This document shows, one piece after another, positions 37,301-48,093 of a DNA stretch of 64,000 nucleotides. The position numbers and the translations under genes are program-made. The stretch spans positions 806,001 through 870,000 of the forward strand of contig JAZAYU010000196.1 of NCBI GenBank assembly GCA_038501625.1, given 5' to 3'. The notes under the pieces were generated by a model, which saw nothing but the letters and a program-made list of their open reading frames with translations, was not told where the DNA came from and ran no database searches. Position 1 is the first letter of the stretch, and the number at the start of each line of letters is the position of its first letter. Source of the stretch: Corbicula japonica. Lineage: Eukaryota > Mollusca > Bivalvia > Venerida > Cyrenidae.

Positions 37301-37409
37301 CGCACGAGCACGTTGACTTCCGGGCGCAGGCTTCCGAGTTTATACTCCTTAGCATTAAAATCGCGTTTATTATTCCAGTTAGTAAGACAACTTTTTTTCT
37401 TATAATCAT
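22246..37409 (-). CDS. Cation-dependent mannose-6-phosphate receptor-like protein (7 exons, complete)
   Basis: Seven minus-strand exons (37409-37246, 35970-35859, 33633-33473, 32390-32300, 23826-23753, 22904-22784, 22320-22246) join with consistent phases into 798 nt: 265 residues and a TAG stop. The order is signal peptide, a Cys-rich start, an MRH (mannose-6-phosphate receptor homology) lectin domain to about residue 196, one transmembrane helix and a tail of about 45 residues. Human M6PR has the same size class, the same pattern of a GSILL-type helix and a tail with an FW motif. The expected role is sorting glycosylated hydrolases from Golgi to endosome/lysosome. Candidate ligand residues are Arg in KGRQTEVILVC and Glu/Tyr in GEITTKPPTY; the sugar specificity is inferred, not shown. 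Atg27-like or MRH-only receptors are the main alternatives. Introns 2 and 4 contain transposons. Confidence 0.85.
22784..22904 (-). CDS. M6PR-like exon 6: transmembrane helix and cytosolic tail
   Basis: The 121-nt exon follows TTATTTCAG and ends CTG|GTAAAG. It completes the helix (VFAGIAAYFLVGVAI), then a basic stop-transfer (KK) and the tail motif GTELIPNSGFWLSLPDL. This resembles the G-x-E-x-x-P-x-x-x-FW-x-x-L block of M6PR and Atg27-type tails. Confidence 0.85.
23753..23826 (-). CDS. M6PR-like exon 5: last MRH Cys and start of TM helix
   Basis: The 74-nt exon lies between TTTTGCAG and ATTAT|GTAAGTAAG. It carries the final MRH strand and Cys (RFTLVSPEVC) and the start of the membrane helix (LSAGSILLI), close to the GSILL start of the helix in vertebrate M6PR. 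Confidence 0.8.
24940..25306 (+). pseudogene. Decayed transposase of the eukaryotic integrase-core family, catalytic core missing
   Basis: The remnant reads INISLRQLKRVLKRYNLRRR, a few residues later GSV, then (after a frameshift and stop near 25063) GYRSMWKRLIND, VPRDTVLSLMKQIDPDG, a stop, and VQSAWRLYNELL. These correspond to the N-terminal HTH part and C-terminal tail of large eukaryotic transposase-like proteins that normally carry an rve-type DDE core between them. That core is absent here, so the copy is an internal deletion. Family placement is from memory of motif order and needs a search. Confidence 0.6.
27287..27418 (+). pseudogene. PIF1-like helicase C-terminal fragment
   Basis: A short frame gives VTVHKVQGLTLSSAAVDIGK, then an in-frame TAA, then GMAYIALSRVSTYENL. 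These are helicase motifs V and VI of PIF1-type proteins (HK-QGLTL and Y-ALSR). The upstream Walker motifs were not seen. It is a decayed fragment, either part of the host transposon or an older insertion. Confidence 0.75.
28274..28517 (-). mobile_element. Miniature mariner/Tc1-type element with a transposase C-terminal remnant
   Basis: The ends form inverted repeats (AATGTGACGTCCA and TGGACGTCACATT). On the minus strand 28461-28341 encodes FLWGIKDKVYIPKP, ELKSSI and a stop, matching the D-FFLWG-LKD-VY C-terminus of IS630/mariner transposases. About 80% of the gene is deleted. It is nested within the 7.7-kb element. Confidence 0.7.
30571..30930. repeat. 28-bp minisatellite (about 13 copies)
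   Basis: The unit is TTAGGTCTTATCTCTTATGT plus eight bases (GTAACTTC), with a period of 28 bp. It shares TTAGGTCTTA and TTATGTGTTA-like words with the element's own TIR, so it may be an expanded subterminal repeat. Confidence 0.9.
32300..32390 (-). CDS. M6PR-like exon 4: MRH domain, Arg and Glu/Tyr motifs
   Basis: The 91-nt exon follows CATTTCAG and ends ACATAT|GTAAGG. It supplies RQTEVILVC, where the Arg before the strand and the closing Cys are MRH hallmarks, and GEITTKPPTY, where Glu and Tyr sit in the usual binding positions. Intron 4 after this exon is about 8.5 kb because of an inserted transposon. Confidence 0.82.
33473..33633 (-). CDS. M6PR-like exon 3: MRH domain, middle part
   Basis: The 161-nt exon follows TTTTTAG and ends GGAAG|GTTAGT. 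It opens with ACQAIVAGG and includes YYQFYDTG and the strand PDIDYDVVVAKYVSS. A Gln in this part is a candidate for the conserved MRH sugar-binding Gln. It leaves in phase 2. Confidence 0.83.
34058..35670. mobile_element. 1.6-kb TIR element with 8-bp target duplication (hAT/P-like, non-autonomous)
   Basis: The termini CATAGGAGCACGGAGTCAAG are inverted and identical for about 35 bp, then similar for about 30 more. The flanks are both TACAAAAC (34050-34057 and 35671-35678), an 8-bp duplication. That fits hAT or P superfamilies. No transposase was recognised inside. It lies in intron 2 of the M6PR-like gene. Confidence 0.85.
35859..35970 (-). CDS. M6PR-like exon 2: MRH domain, first part
   Basis: The 112-nt exon lies between ATTTCAG and GCA|GTGAGT. 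It holds the hallmark MRH stretch YKYSYNPCKSF and the HCKDVA Cys. It enters in phase 2 and leaves in phase 0, which fits both neighbours. Confidence 0.85.
36382..36489. mobile_element. Short palindromic MITE
   Basis: A hairpin of about 108 bp: AAGATCGCGTGATCCAGCC and its inverse form the ends, with ATATGCAC and inverse nearer the centre. It lies in intron 1 of the M6PR-like gene. Confidence 0.82.
37246..37409 (-). CDS. M6PR-like exon 1: signal peptide and Cys-rich N-terminus
   Basis: ATG at 37409 starts a basic then hydrophobic leader (KKVVLLTGIINAILML). The mature start ACARKSTCSCEC has four closely spaced Cys and leads into the first MRH strand (GEIDFSAL). The exon ends CCAAG|GTAAGT, phase 2. 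I chose this ATG because it immediately precedes the signal peptide. Confidence 0.83.
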
Positions 37410-37816
37410 TTTGATATATATCTTATTTTTCCGTATTAAGAAATGTATTCAACAACATTAATATAAAAGTAAAACATTTTCGACCATATGCTATAGTTGT
37501 GTATATATTATGCTACTACAGCTTTTATCGTGTGTAGAGATAAATTATATAAACATACAAACACATTTATCTTGATGCAGTTATTTGAGATAACAATACG
37601 AATTATTATACTAGGGGTGCATTGTTATGTTTAAAGTTACACGCAAAAAAAATTCTTTTTTTTCAAGCTGGAATAAATGTTGCGTGTGTTTTTAATTTTC
37701 ATTTGATAACCTATAATTTTTCGCTGAAGGTTGAGCGAGAAATAGTCTCTGTTAGAAGAAAAAAGTTTAAAAGCCTCTGTAAATAACTGGTGTAGTATTA
37801 ACGCGCGCTGTTAACT

Positions 37817-38380
37817 ATACTCAACAAAAATAAAAAGTATCCACTTTCCTATCTTAAATTTTGTAAAATTTGAAAACGAAAACTGAGAAATCTGTATGTG
37901 GACAACTTTGCATTTCTGTTATCATTGCAAAGAGAAACAGTGTTCTTGAAAATCTGCAGCCACCACTTAGTTATCTTTCCCTTTGTTGTAATGAGGGTTC
38001 CAGGAAAAAGTCAGTGATTCTTTGAAGTATTCACATTGGTTTTGAATTAAATCAATCTTTCCACCTCTTGTGATCAATAAAATCATAAAACATTCATCAA
38101 TAAAACAAGTAGTTTTCGATAAACTACGCTAGAAATTCCAACCATTTCCAATTACCTCCCTTTAAATTGAATCTGAAGTGTTTTGTAATCCATTATTAAT
38201 TGTTATTCGACTTGCCGTTGCTTAGGTCTTGGTGTGGAAGATTATGTTTATGAACAATAGAAATTGAAAACAACTGAGATTAACCAATTGAACACCATTC
38301 AAAGCGCACCTGATTATTGAAACTATGTTAATGAGAATATAAGCATAAAAAGTGGAAACTTTTTATTTTTGTTCAGTATA
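37817..38380. mobile_element. TA-target MITE, copy 2 (no nested insertion)
   Basis: A 564-bp element flanked by TA on both sides, with TIRs ACT(C/G)AACAAAAATAAAAAGT. It lacks the insertion seen in copy 1. It lies upstream of the M6PR-like start codon. Confidence 0.85.
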
Positions 38381-38884
38381 GTAATTTGCGCGCATTTTTG
38401 AACGAGGAAAATTTAAAAGTATCAAGAATATAAGTATCTTACATGAACGCGAGTGGAAGACGGGGTTTTCCCAACCCGAGGGACAGCGGGGGATAGGAGG
38501 TACCGAGAGCAATAAAAACTAATTTAACGATAATTGTGTAAATAGAACTGAAAACATATTATAGTAAATGGTGTGTTTGTCATTCACACGCACGATATTA
38601 TTGAAATTAAGTTCGGAACCTTTTTGTATAAAGTGCTCTTTAAGCGAAAATACGTAATATTTTTTCTTACACAAGGGAAGAAATAAGAAACATTTACATT
38701 CACCCGTGCTTCAATATGGAATTAATGTGTTTTTTTTATTTAGTAAGGAGATTCACAACTGAAATGTATTTAATGCTAATAAATATTTTTGAATGTAAAC
38801 ATTTATTAAGTTCAGTATGAAATATAAACCATAAACACTGTCCGAAACTAGAGAAACTAGTTTTCCCTAATGATTTCAGCGCGA

Positions 38885-39060
38885 GATGCGTTATAAGTAA
38901 TGACCAATGAAAAGCGGGAGCGAAATGATTGGAATCGGAAGAATCTGTTTGAGCGTAAAAATCGTTTGGAGCGCATTGTTAATGACCAATGAAAATCGGG
39001 AGCGAAAAGATCGGAATCGGAAGAATCGGTTTGAGCGTAAAGATCGTTTGGAGCGCATTG
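38885..39060. repeat. 82-bp direct duplication
   Basis: Two near-identical units starting TAATGACCAATGAAAA at about 38898 and 38980, followed by a degenerate purine-rich GGAATCGGA tract to 39180. Confidence 0.75.
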
Positions 39061-39220
39061 TCTGAAGTGAAAAAATTGGAGTGCAATCGAATTGGAATTG
39101 GACCGCAATGGGAATGGAATCGGATCGGTTATAGATGACATTAGGATCGGAAGCGGACCGGATCGGAATCGGAAAAATTGTCAATTTCATAATTTTTATT
39201 TCTGTATAGAGATCTACCCC

Positions 39221-39588
39221 TTTTCTCCAAAATGTGTATTAAACTAGCCCCCCTGCCCCCTAAAGGTCTACACAGGGTCTACACTACATAAACTCATCTT
39301 TTTTGTTTTGTTTTGATAGATTGGAATCGTTGTCAGGCTATCCACACCTAATTTACGATCAAATACCAAGTTCTCTGACAATTCGTGTCCCGACTTTATA
39401 AGAATTCAGTCAGGACACGAATTTTCAGAGAACTTGGTAAGATGGTATTTGATAGTAAATTCGGTGTGGAAAGACTGATGACGATCTATCAAAACAAAAC
39501 AAAAGAAATGAGTCTATGTAGTGTAGACCCTCTTTTTTGGTGGGGAAGGGGGGAGGGGGTGGCCAGTTTATACACATTTTGGAGAAAA
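39221..39588. mobile_element. Long hairpin element
   Basis: Arms at about 39221-39385 and 39412-39588 are inverted (TTCTCCAAAATGTGTA and inverse; GTCTACACTACATA and inverse). The small loop also holds GACACGAATT. Confidence 0.85.
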
Positions 39589-39589
39589 C

Positions 39590-42500
39590 AGGGTCCGTCT
39601 TCCAAGCACCTGTCTTATTCTACTGTTTTCTGGTTGTGGAAAATCATTTTGTTCACATTTTTATACATTATTCATTGACAACAGAATGAATGTATGTGAT
39701 CAATTAAAGCAATGAATTAAATTGTAAAACTTGGACTTTCAAAATGTTACAACTTCCAAATTCTATGGTCAACAATATCTAACATTATTATTACCCCACT
39801 CATCAGCTCATGAAATTACATGTTCTGAAAATTATTCAGTGAAATATATTTTCAAAAGTGAATTTTTAAACAGTACTTAGGTTCTTGTATAGTTGTCATG
39901 GTTTGGATAGTCTACTCTACAGAGTAGAATCTCTCTTTATAGTTAATTTGTTAGATACATGTACTTGCACCTTTAAAAAAGTGAAATATGCATATCAGGA
40001 AGCGCCACACTCAGGAAACTCAGCCTCCCCATGCAGCTGTAAATTGCTTGCATATTGTCGGTGAAAAATGCAAACATTGTATCTAAAATTTCATGATTTT
40101 ATTCTCTTCGGCTATCAAAAGATGAATATAACCCCCATATTGTTGGTGAAAAATGCAAACGTATCTAACAACATAACACCAACTTCGCTCCCCACCCCCG
40201 TATCTAACTCCCCGAGCATGACTTTCAAAATATTACCTGTAAAAACCATTCAAATTTCTTTCCTGTATCAAAAAAGTCATGGGACGTATATATAACAATC
40301 TGATGTCAAAATGTATTCCTCGATCAGGGATTTCTATACAATGCAGATTCTTGCATTTTGATGCAAGCAAAATTGAAACTGTCCACTTTTGACGCCATCT
40401 TATTCTGAACTTGGGGGTCATTTTGATGCAGGAGAATTCAGAAAAAATATATATTTTTGCAGGAATAAAGACAAGTATTGAGTATATTGCATTTTAAATA
40501 CGAAGTCAATATTTACTGGACCCCTAAAACTTAATTTAAATAAAGTTTAAGAAGTTTTATAAATATTTAAGTTCACCGAATACAAGATTTGACTTGCATT
40601 GATTTAATTATGACCTCTTGAAAATTCTTGACCTAGGTCAATGACCTCTGTTGCTTTTTGTTGTTTTTGTGAAAAGCTATAGAAATCTCTGAAGATAGGT
40701 TGTTACCACAAAATTGCTTTAAAACGCTAGCTGCGTTTTTTTTTAATAAAATGTGAAAATGTGTTTTTTTGATCTCCTAAAAAGTGGGCATTTTTAGATA
40801 CAATGTTTTCGGGTTATTTTGCTGACAACAGACGTCCCAAAAGTTGTTAGACCGAAGGACTTGTCTGGTAAAATTTGAGCCGGTCTGACGTGATCTCTTA
40901 TGTTAAAAGACCGAATGTCAGACAAAAATTTGAACTCCTAATACTTTCTTATAACATTTAAACATGTTTCAGTCTGACCAAGTTTCAGTCCTTGAAATGT
41001 TCCTTGAAATTAAGCAGCTAGTGGAACCCACCGAAACGTATTGCAAACGAATGACTGTTTACACCATTGATTAATTTTTATTTTGTCAGATTTTGCAAAT
41101 TTAACTTGTTTTCAAGGTTATACAAAAGCTTCAGTAAGAGATGAAAGGTCTATAAGCAAAGTAACTAATTTTAAACATTTTTTTTTCCAATTTTTGGGTT
41201 TAAATAATTCATTTTCTCAATTTAGCCTTCATATTAATTCTAGTTATATTAACCAGACTGAGTGTAGTTCCAGATCAGCCAAAACATTGAGTTGGGGGTT
41301 AGCAAGACCAGTTTGATCCAGATCCACCTGCACTATAAAATATTACAGATCTTCATGTTTGCTTTCAGATGGTGTTGTCAACAATGGGAACAGTGTAGAA
41401 CATGCATCATGGTAGATCTGCATCATCAGGATCTAAACTTAATAGCAACTTCAGGTCCTGTCCAGACTACTGATGCAACCTTTCAGTGATGTTGGCCCGT
41501 TCTCTCCGGCATCAACCTTTCTTACACTCAACATAAATTTCATGAGCAACTCGTTTATGGATTGGTCTTCTCAAAATTTTCATTGAGAAATTGGCGGACA
41601 ACTTGAAGATGACCCTCAGTCTTAAAGATCGTGTTTTTTCTCTAGAGCCCGTGACAAACTTCAAGGGAGTAAATCAGGACATTTTAGGAGCTGGGATAGA
41701 GTTTGACTGATCAACAACTTCTTGACCTTTGCCAAATTCTTCATAGTGAAATCCTACAGTTGATGTGGCCTTGGGACCTACATTTAAGGGCCTTGCTGTC
41801 AGTTTTGGTTCTTCAGCAAATGCATCAGAACTGAAGCAGTCGAACAAATCCTGTAAATCATGGTCAGGCATTCCATTGTCCAGTTCATGTACAGCAGGTC
41901 ATCCGATGGACATTAGATATATACCCAGTAGGCGATAAATTTCTATAATTTTGCAGTTTTCATCCTGAGGACCAACTTGAACTTCGTCTCGAACTATAAA
42001 TGAGCAAATTGTCATTGTTACAGAGGTTGCAGAAAGCTCCAAGGGAAACAACTCATACTGTGTTTATTTTGTAATCTGAAAGTGCTTATCTCCCTTGTAA
42101 TCGGATATTGTACAAATTTTATAGAAGTGGCAAGTAAAACTATTTTATTGTTTTTTTTTATTTTAACAATACTGATTGCCAAATAAAATTGCACAGAAAT
42201 AAACATCGAAACATATGTTGTATTAATTAAACCGTCTATTGCACTTGAAGCGCACGCAAACTGAATGTCCACCGTCTCATTAACCGGTCGCCTGGTGTTG
42301 CACATCCAACAAAAGATGTTAGCGTATCCCAGTGTTATTATTGGTTTGGCATTTATTAATATTTATGTCGCGTTGAATTCCGCGCACAGATCCAACGAGT
42401 TGTCTCGTTCGAAAACCATTCCTGTCACATTACAGGTCCTTATAATGTCTGGTTCACATTTTAAGAAAGTCAAATCTAATCCTTTCAGAGGAAATTAATT

Positions 42501-43550
42501 ATTTAGAATGCAGTCATTTTTGACAGTAGCTTTTCCGTTAATAAGATTTTCGGAATTGTCAGAAAAAGTACTTTCAGAAATACAATTTACAGCCATTTGC
42601 CAAACAATTCCGTCTGAAACATTGTTATAATGTGCACTCTGTTTGTTGACGTAAATCAGCCTTTTACTTGGTGAAATAACAGGGTGGAACGTAGATTCTG
42701 AAATTCGTGTCACGCCCGTGTGCATTTTCTAAGCCCTGAACATTTTCAGAGAACTTATCAATCATTTTGTCGTGAACTTCGGAGTGTTATGAAAAACGCG
42801 ATACGTCAGGATTAATTGTACGGTGACACACGCTTTCGTTGTTTTTATCCGGGTACTCATCAAAATCTCTGTGACAACAATTTCCGAACACGAGCAGGGA
42901 CGACAGCACAGTACAAATTCCGCTTGATAATCTGCATGAAACAGTTTAGAAGTATTTTGTTCACAAAATGACGTGTAAGACATACTTCTAAAAGATCTTC
43001 CGGAGGCGCTATTCTGTTTTAGAATTTCCCATCAACATACCAATAAACAAAGTGAAAAAAAAATCAAAGAATTATTTCCATCTTCATATTTATATTTAAT
43101 TATGATAAATACTAGTTGCATTATTAAGTTATTTATTTATGACTTTTAAACGTACTCTTATTATCTCACTAGTGCGATATATTGCGGCAAATTCAAGCAA
43201 TATATATGTTAATGCATTCTAGACGATTACAATAAAATAATCTACTTTATACGTCTTCTAAAAAGCCCTTAACCAAATTGATGACAAGAAAGAAAAAGAA
43301 CATTCTCAACTTGAACTTTATAAATATGCTTAATATTAAATAAAACTATTAGTTTGTAAGTTTTATTTTATTTATAGTTATTTTGATTGAATATAGACAC
43401 ATTTTCTCATTCTCCTTAGCACTAAATCATACCATGTAGTTTAAGAGAGCAAAAAATCCGACGCGACTGTGGTTATTATGCCGTGAATAATCAAGTGAAT
43501 AAATAAACTAACCCAAAAGAGGTCTGAAAATCTTTCATTTGAAAACAAAT
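39590..43550. other. Mostly unassigned intergenic DNA
   Basis: Contains a 350-bp repeat fragment at 39985-40038 and frames of 60-95 codons on both strands. One minus frame (41871-41674, ending EFGKGQEVVDQSNSIPAPKM) has protein-like composition but no neighbours in phase and no family I recognise. No gene is called. Confidence 0.4.
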
Positions 43551-43724
43551 TAAATTTGACTCCATGGTGGCTCTGGAATCAGAAAGGTCATTGAGTACCT
43601 TTCGGTTGACAATTCTATTAGCTTCTTATTTTCAATATATTTTTAGTTTTTGCATCCCATATTATCTACATGATGGGTGTGTTGAAGCTTATTTACCAAG
43701 ACAACTTTTACTTGTTTCTTCCCG

Positions 43725-43820
43725 GCTAGCTCAGTTGGTTGCGTCGCAGGAATTGCAGGGCTAGGCGCTGTCGCCGTGACGGTGCGGGTTTGCTACCAGC
43801 TAGAGGCACTATCATTTCAT
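43725..43820 (+). mobile_element. tRNA-derived SINE head
   Basis: A single tRNA-like unit (CGGCTAGCTCAGTTGGTTGC ... GGTGCGGGTTTGCTACC). Confidence 0.75.
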
Positions 43821-44809
43821 ATGAAAATCTGTTGGAGGAAGTGTGAGGTTTGTGCTCCCCAGAACATGGTTTAATTTAAAATTAAAGGTTGGCTCCTAAA
43901 ATATAGCAAATGAGTTTGATATTCTTTTAACGAATTTTACATTTATACCTACAAAGTATATATTCCATACTAAGGCTTTTTGGCTACAATTTAAAATGTT
44001 GCTTTCCTTCCACTGTTTTAAATATAAGTAAACATTGCAATATCGATATAAGTTTCTTGCATAACTACCGACAGAAGGTTCTCGATTATCTCCTTAAAAG
44101 GTATTTGGGGAGCACCATTGTCGATAGGCAATGTCAATCATATACTTCGTAGGGTCAAACCTTCAGTATATCTAATTTTGCTAGATATTATTAGTATTTT
44201 ATGTTTGAACATGACGGTATTTGTCTGTTTTGCCGGTATTCGTCCTATGTTGTATCTGTATTCTCAGAGTTAGACCTATTGTTGCCAGACCATAATCCCG
44301 ATTGACTCATATGAATTCGTTTGAGACTTGCCGACATTCATTGACACTTTCATCTTCACCGGTTTGTTTTGACTGAACACATAACACGATTTATAATTTC
44401 GCACACGTATTTACCATGTTAACTGATAATTATTATCTTATTGCGTGTTACGGTAAAAAATGGTACGGCGTATAAGGTTAATGGAATTGATTTAAGAGTT
44501 CCGAAAAAAAGGTCAACTCTGTAGTTTGCGATTTCATTAAGAATCTTGGATTAGAGCCGGACGGCCGTCATTTGACCACGCTCCCTACGGCACTGTCAAG
44601 AAGCATGTGTAATGTGACGACGGTGAGTTACGACACTGGTTGGAGCTTGCCTGTGGGTACAAATGAGGCAAATTCGGATTTACCAAGATGTTAATAAGAT
44701 GACGTTTTTTGGGGGGTGCAAATGATAATTCTTGTTATGTACAGACTGTAAACAAAGTCGTTGGATTTAAAATATCTAGAGTCTTTTTACTTACGAAATA
44801 TATTTGAAT

Positions 44810-44890
44810 GAAAAATATTACTAGGGTATATTACAAAAAAAAATATTAAGAATATTACTAGGGTACACATGTATTACAAAAATTGATGAA
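44810..44890. repeat. AT-rich satellite, left fragment
   Basis: Copies of ATATTACTAGGGTA with poly-A spacers, related to the arrays at 45550 and 47413. Confidence 0.65.
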
Positions 44891-45400
44891 AAGGGAACTT
44901 TAAAAGCCACTGAACACGACGATTATGAAATACTGCAGGCTCGGTTTGTTTGAGCCTGTTAATGGGCAGTAATGGAAATGCATATTTCTGCCCACGCCGC
45001 CTAGCCCCGAGTGGAGCGCAACTAAATATTTACACCAATAAACAGTACAATTTTGATCCATCCCAAACGATGGTATGCATATGGTGGTGAACATGGAATT
45101 TTCAATGCGGTATTTTCTGATTAATACCATTCCATGTTCAGCGGCGTATGGTCCCCAGATAAAAGAATGCGTTTGCCCTTAACGAGAAAACAATGGGCGG
45201 AACTAAACAGAATAGAATTTTGACAAGGGATCTTAGAATATATTTCCTGCATATCACAGACAACGCCAAAGGCAAAATTTAAAAAACATGAAGTATATCC
45301 CTTGGGGTAATTGAACAATATCCAAAACCTTATTGGCTGGGATATTAAAACCACCTATCTTTAAACTTGCCGAAATATTCAAACAAAAGTTACTTTAGAA
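44887..45400. repeat. Dispersed ~500-bp repeat with palindromic head, copy 1
   Basis: The head has GGCTCGGTTTG...GCCTG and ATGGGCAGTAATGG, a self-complementary region, then a body shared with 53487-53960. Confidence 0.78.
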
Positions 45401-45544
45401 GTACTATTAAATTAGTACATAAGTGTCGTGCTCAACGACCTTCAAAGGACGTAACTGATAACAGCACTGACAGAATGTACGGGGAGACTTTTTTACAGCC
45501 GCCACAAACAACGCTACTGTGATATTGAAATAGATGTAAAGGGA

Positions 45545-45865
45545 ACAGTTATAAAGAATATTACAAGAATGTATTAAAAATAATGAAGAATATAACAAGG
45601 GTATATTAAAACATTAATGAAGAATATTAATAGCCTAAGGGTTTATTAAAAATTATGAAGAAATTACTAGGGTATTTTACAAATTATGAAGAAAAGTATT
45701 AGGGTAAATTAAAAATTATGAAGAATATTACTAGGGTATATTAAAAATTATGAAGAATGTTACAATGGTATTTTAAAACATTTATGAAGAATATTGCTAG
45801 GGTATATAAAAATATGAAGAATATTGCGAAGGTATATTAATAAAATTTATGAAGAATATTACATA
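45545..45865. repeat. ~38-bp AT-rich tandem array, left of mariner
   Basis: About eight diverged units of the form TATGAAGAATATTACTAGGG followed by TATATTAAAA. Confidence 0.85.
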
Positions 45866-46039
45866 CGAGGGTTGTATGATAAATTCGTGGACTTTGTTTG
45901 CTAAAACTTTAATATGTGTCGTAGATACATGTATTTTGCACACGTTATAATTTAATGTGCCTGCTATCTTAAAATCATATAATATATCAGACTCGTTTAA
46001 TTCTCTCAGATTAAAAACAGGGGAATTTGTTGTGGACGT

Positions 46040-46369
46040 TTAATCGTTATTTTGACCAAGTTCTTGAAAATAAAGTCTGTCAACAGAAATGATTTCTTTG
46101 ATAAATGCAGGATCTTGACTGTTTTCATAAATAATGGTACTGGCTTGACTACACTGAGAGATGTTAATTAATCCATAAAATCCAGTTTCACTGTCCGTGA
46201 ATGATATACCGTCGAGAAATCGAAATATTTGTCGGAACAAGTGCGCTGTCGCAATTTCTAGGTCACGCTGTTTCAATGCGACACCTACAGTCAAAACATC
46301 GTGAAGATAATTCATATTTTTGACAAGCATTGAATTAATTCGAGTTGTTTCCCTTGCAAAATGTATCAT
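46040..46369 (-). CDS. 109-codon ORF inside the mariner element, unknown
   Basis: An open frame runs antisense to the transposase remnant from ATG 46369 to TAA 46040. It has ordinary, non-repetitive composition, with helix-like stretches such as VALKQRDLEIATAHLFRQIF and FLDGISFTDSETGF. It has no resemblance to mariner transposase that I can see. It occupies the part of the element where transposase would normally continue. It could be captured host sequence or chance. Confidence 0.35.
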   Translation of the reverse strand: MIHFARETTRINSMLVKNMNYLHDVLTVGVALKQRDLEIATAHLFRQIFRFLDGISFTDSETGFYGLINISQCSQASTIIYENSQDPAFIKEIISVDRLYFQELGQNND

Positions 46370-46806
46370 TTACCGAAAATCAACCAGTTTTTGGTTGAAA
46401 AAATATTTATTTTATGGCGATTTTTCACGCAAAAGACGACACCTCTTAATTGAATTTTAATTTTGACGTAGTGCAACGAAAAAGCGCGTTTTCTCGCATA
46501 ACGTCATTTGCGCAATTGGCCTGGTTTTCGCAGCCGACGTCACATATTAAGACTTATATTTGCATCACAATCTATGATTAAATAGCTATAACGGATCCAT
46601 GGTAACGGTTACTGGAGCACTCCGTTTTTATACGTTTTATACAGAAAACATACAACAATTAAAGTATGTATACGAATGTCAATTTTCACGGCAATCTGTC
46701 ACATGATTATGTGACCTCTGAACGTCATTTCCGTAAATTTTCAGCGCTCTATGTTATAAACATACAAAGCAATTGCAAAAAACTGTAGCTAAGGTGTTTA
46801 AAGAGC

Positions 46807-47120
46807 ATGACGTCAAAAACTGACCACGAAGTCCGTGCAGATATTAAATTTTGCGTGAATCTAGGTTTTACTCCGACACAGACGCTTGAAAAACTTCGGG
46901 AAGCGAAACATAGTTACATCATGCTGTAGATCTCTAGTATTTAAATGGCACGATCGATATCGAAAGGGTAGAGAAAGTTTAGAAGATGATGTCCGAAAGT
47001 TACGGCGTTGCTTGATGACGACCGTCGCCTTACTGTACGTGAAATTTCGGTAAATGTCGATATGTCTTTAAATACCGTGCACAGAGTAATTGCAGACGAA
47101 TTTAATATGGATACATAGAC
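46807..47120 (+). pseudogene. Mariner transposase N-terminal fragment
   Basis: The frame starts MTSKTDHEVRADIKFCVNLG, then FTPTQTLEKLREA, with breaks, then WHDRYRKGRESLEDD and TVREISVNVDMSLNTVHRVI. This is the paired HTH DNA-binding half of mariner transposases, including the linker GRESLEDD. The catalytic DDE/D half is missing. Confidence 0.85.
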
Positions 47121-47409
47121 ATGAAAAGTCCATTCATCTTGGAGGTGATTACATTGAGAAATGAACGTTCGCTATCAATGCGATTTTTTAAGACGTTGTG
47201 AGCGTCTTTTGTTAACGGCGTGCTCCGGTGCACGTTGATAGCCTTTGTATTTACCCTTGTTATTTGTAAACTTTTTTATGTATTGACTAGGAGTTTTCCG
47301 CACTTTGCTTGCAATAAATTGACGATTATGACGATATAAAAATTATCTTGATATGAGTTTGTTTGTACTTTCTATAACAAAAGTCCACGAATTTATCATA
47401 CAACCCTCG

Positions 47410-47640
47410 TAGGCATATTGAAAAAAAGAAGAATATTACTAGGGTATATTACAAAAAAATATGAAGAATATTACAAGGGTAAATTAATTAAATTTATAAA
47501 GAATATTACAAGGGTATATTAAATACATTTATGAAGAATATTTCTAGGGTATATTAAAACATTTATGAAGAATATTACATGGGCATAGTAAAAATATGAA
47601 GAATATTACTAGGGTAACTATATTAAAATTTAATACCAGT
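47410..47640. repeat. ~38-bp AT-rich tandem array, right of mariner
   Basis: About six units with the same consensus as 45545-45865. Together the two halves show the mariner element inserted into one older array. Confidence 0.85.
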
Positions 47641-47846
47641 ATTACACCAATTCATAAATAAATTAGGCATATGGAAATCATCTGCCTGCCAATTATTTAA
47701 TAGCTTTGTGATTACAAATAAATTGTACCGAGTTATGCTAATTCGTATAATCATTGTTATCACAAATATCTCATTACATGTAATGTACCTCAATAGCAAA
47801 CACAACAACGCCGACTTAGAAAGCATCATAAAGTTGGAGTGTTTCA

Positions 47847-48093
47847 GTGTTTAGATATTTTGAAATGGGTGTTATATACAAACGTGAGTTACGCTTTGAA
47901 AGTTTAATGATACTGATGAGTATGATGGTTTGTATTCGATCAACTGAAACTGAACCTGTGTGTACGTCACGCTTTGACTACGACCATAAAATGCTACATA
48001 AAATGCTGATGCTAGAAATAGAGCAGACCAAACTGAAGGAAATCATTGAAGACCAAAGAAGTATTTTAAGAGATATGGAGCAAAGAATTGCAG
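47847..48093 (+). CDS. C4-like exon 1: signal peptide + coiled coil
   Basis: 82 codons plus one base. Three in-frame Met codons near the start are possible; the hydrophobic LMILMSMMVCI run is the likely signal peptide. The rest is a heptad-type coiled coil ending in MEQRIAG, which continues into the first residues of exon 2. Phase 1 at the donor matches exon 2. Confidence 0.75.

Larger units (their letters stand above)
45866..47409 (+). mobile_element. Mariner-family transposon, TA target site
   Basis: Perfect ~30-bp TIRs (CGAGGGTTGTATGATAAATT...) are flanked by TA on both sides. The insertion splits an AT-rich tandem array. Only the N-terminal third of a transposase remains (46807-47120). 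Confidence 0.92.

Noticed and set aside
41674..41871. Minus frame considered as a dynein-assembly-factor-like exon or retrocopy
   Set aside because: The resemblance was only impressionistic, with no conserved motif and no adjoining exons in phase.
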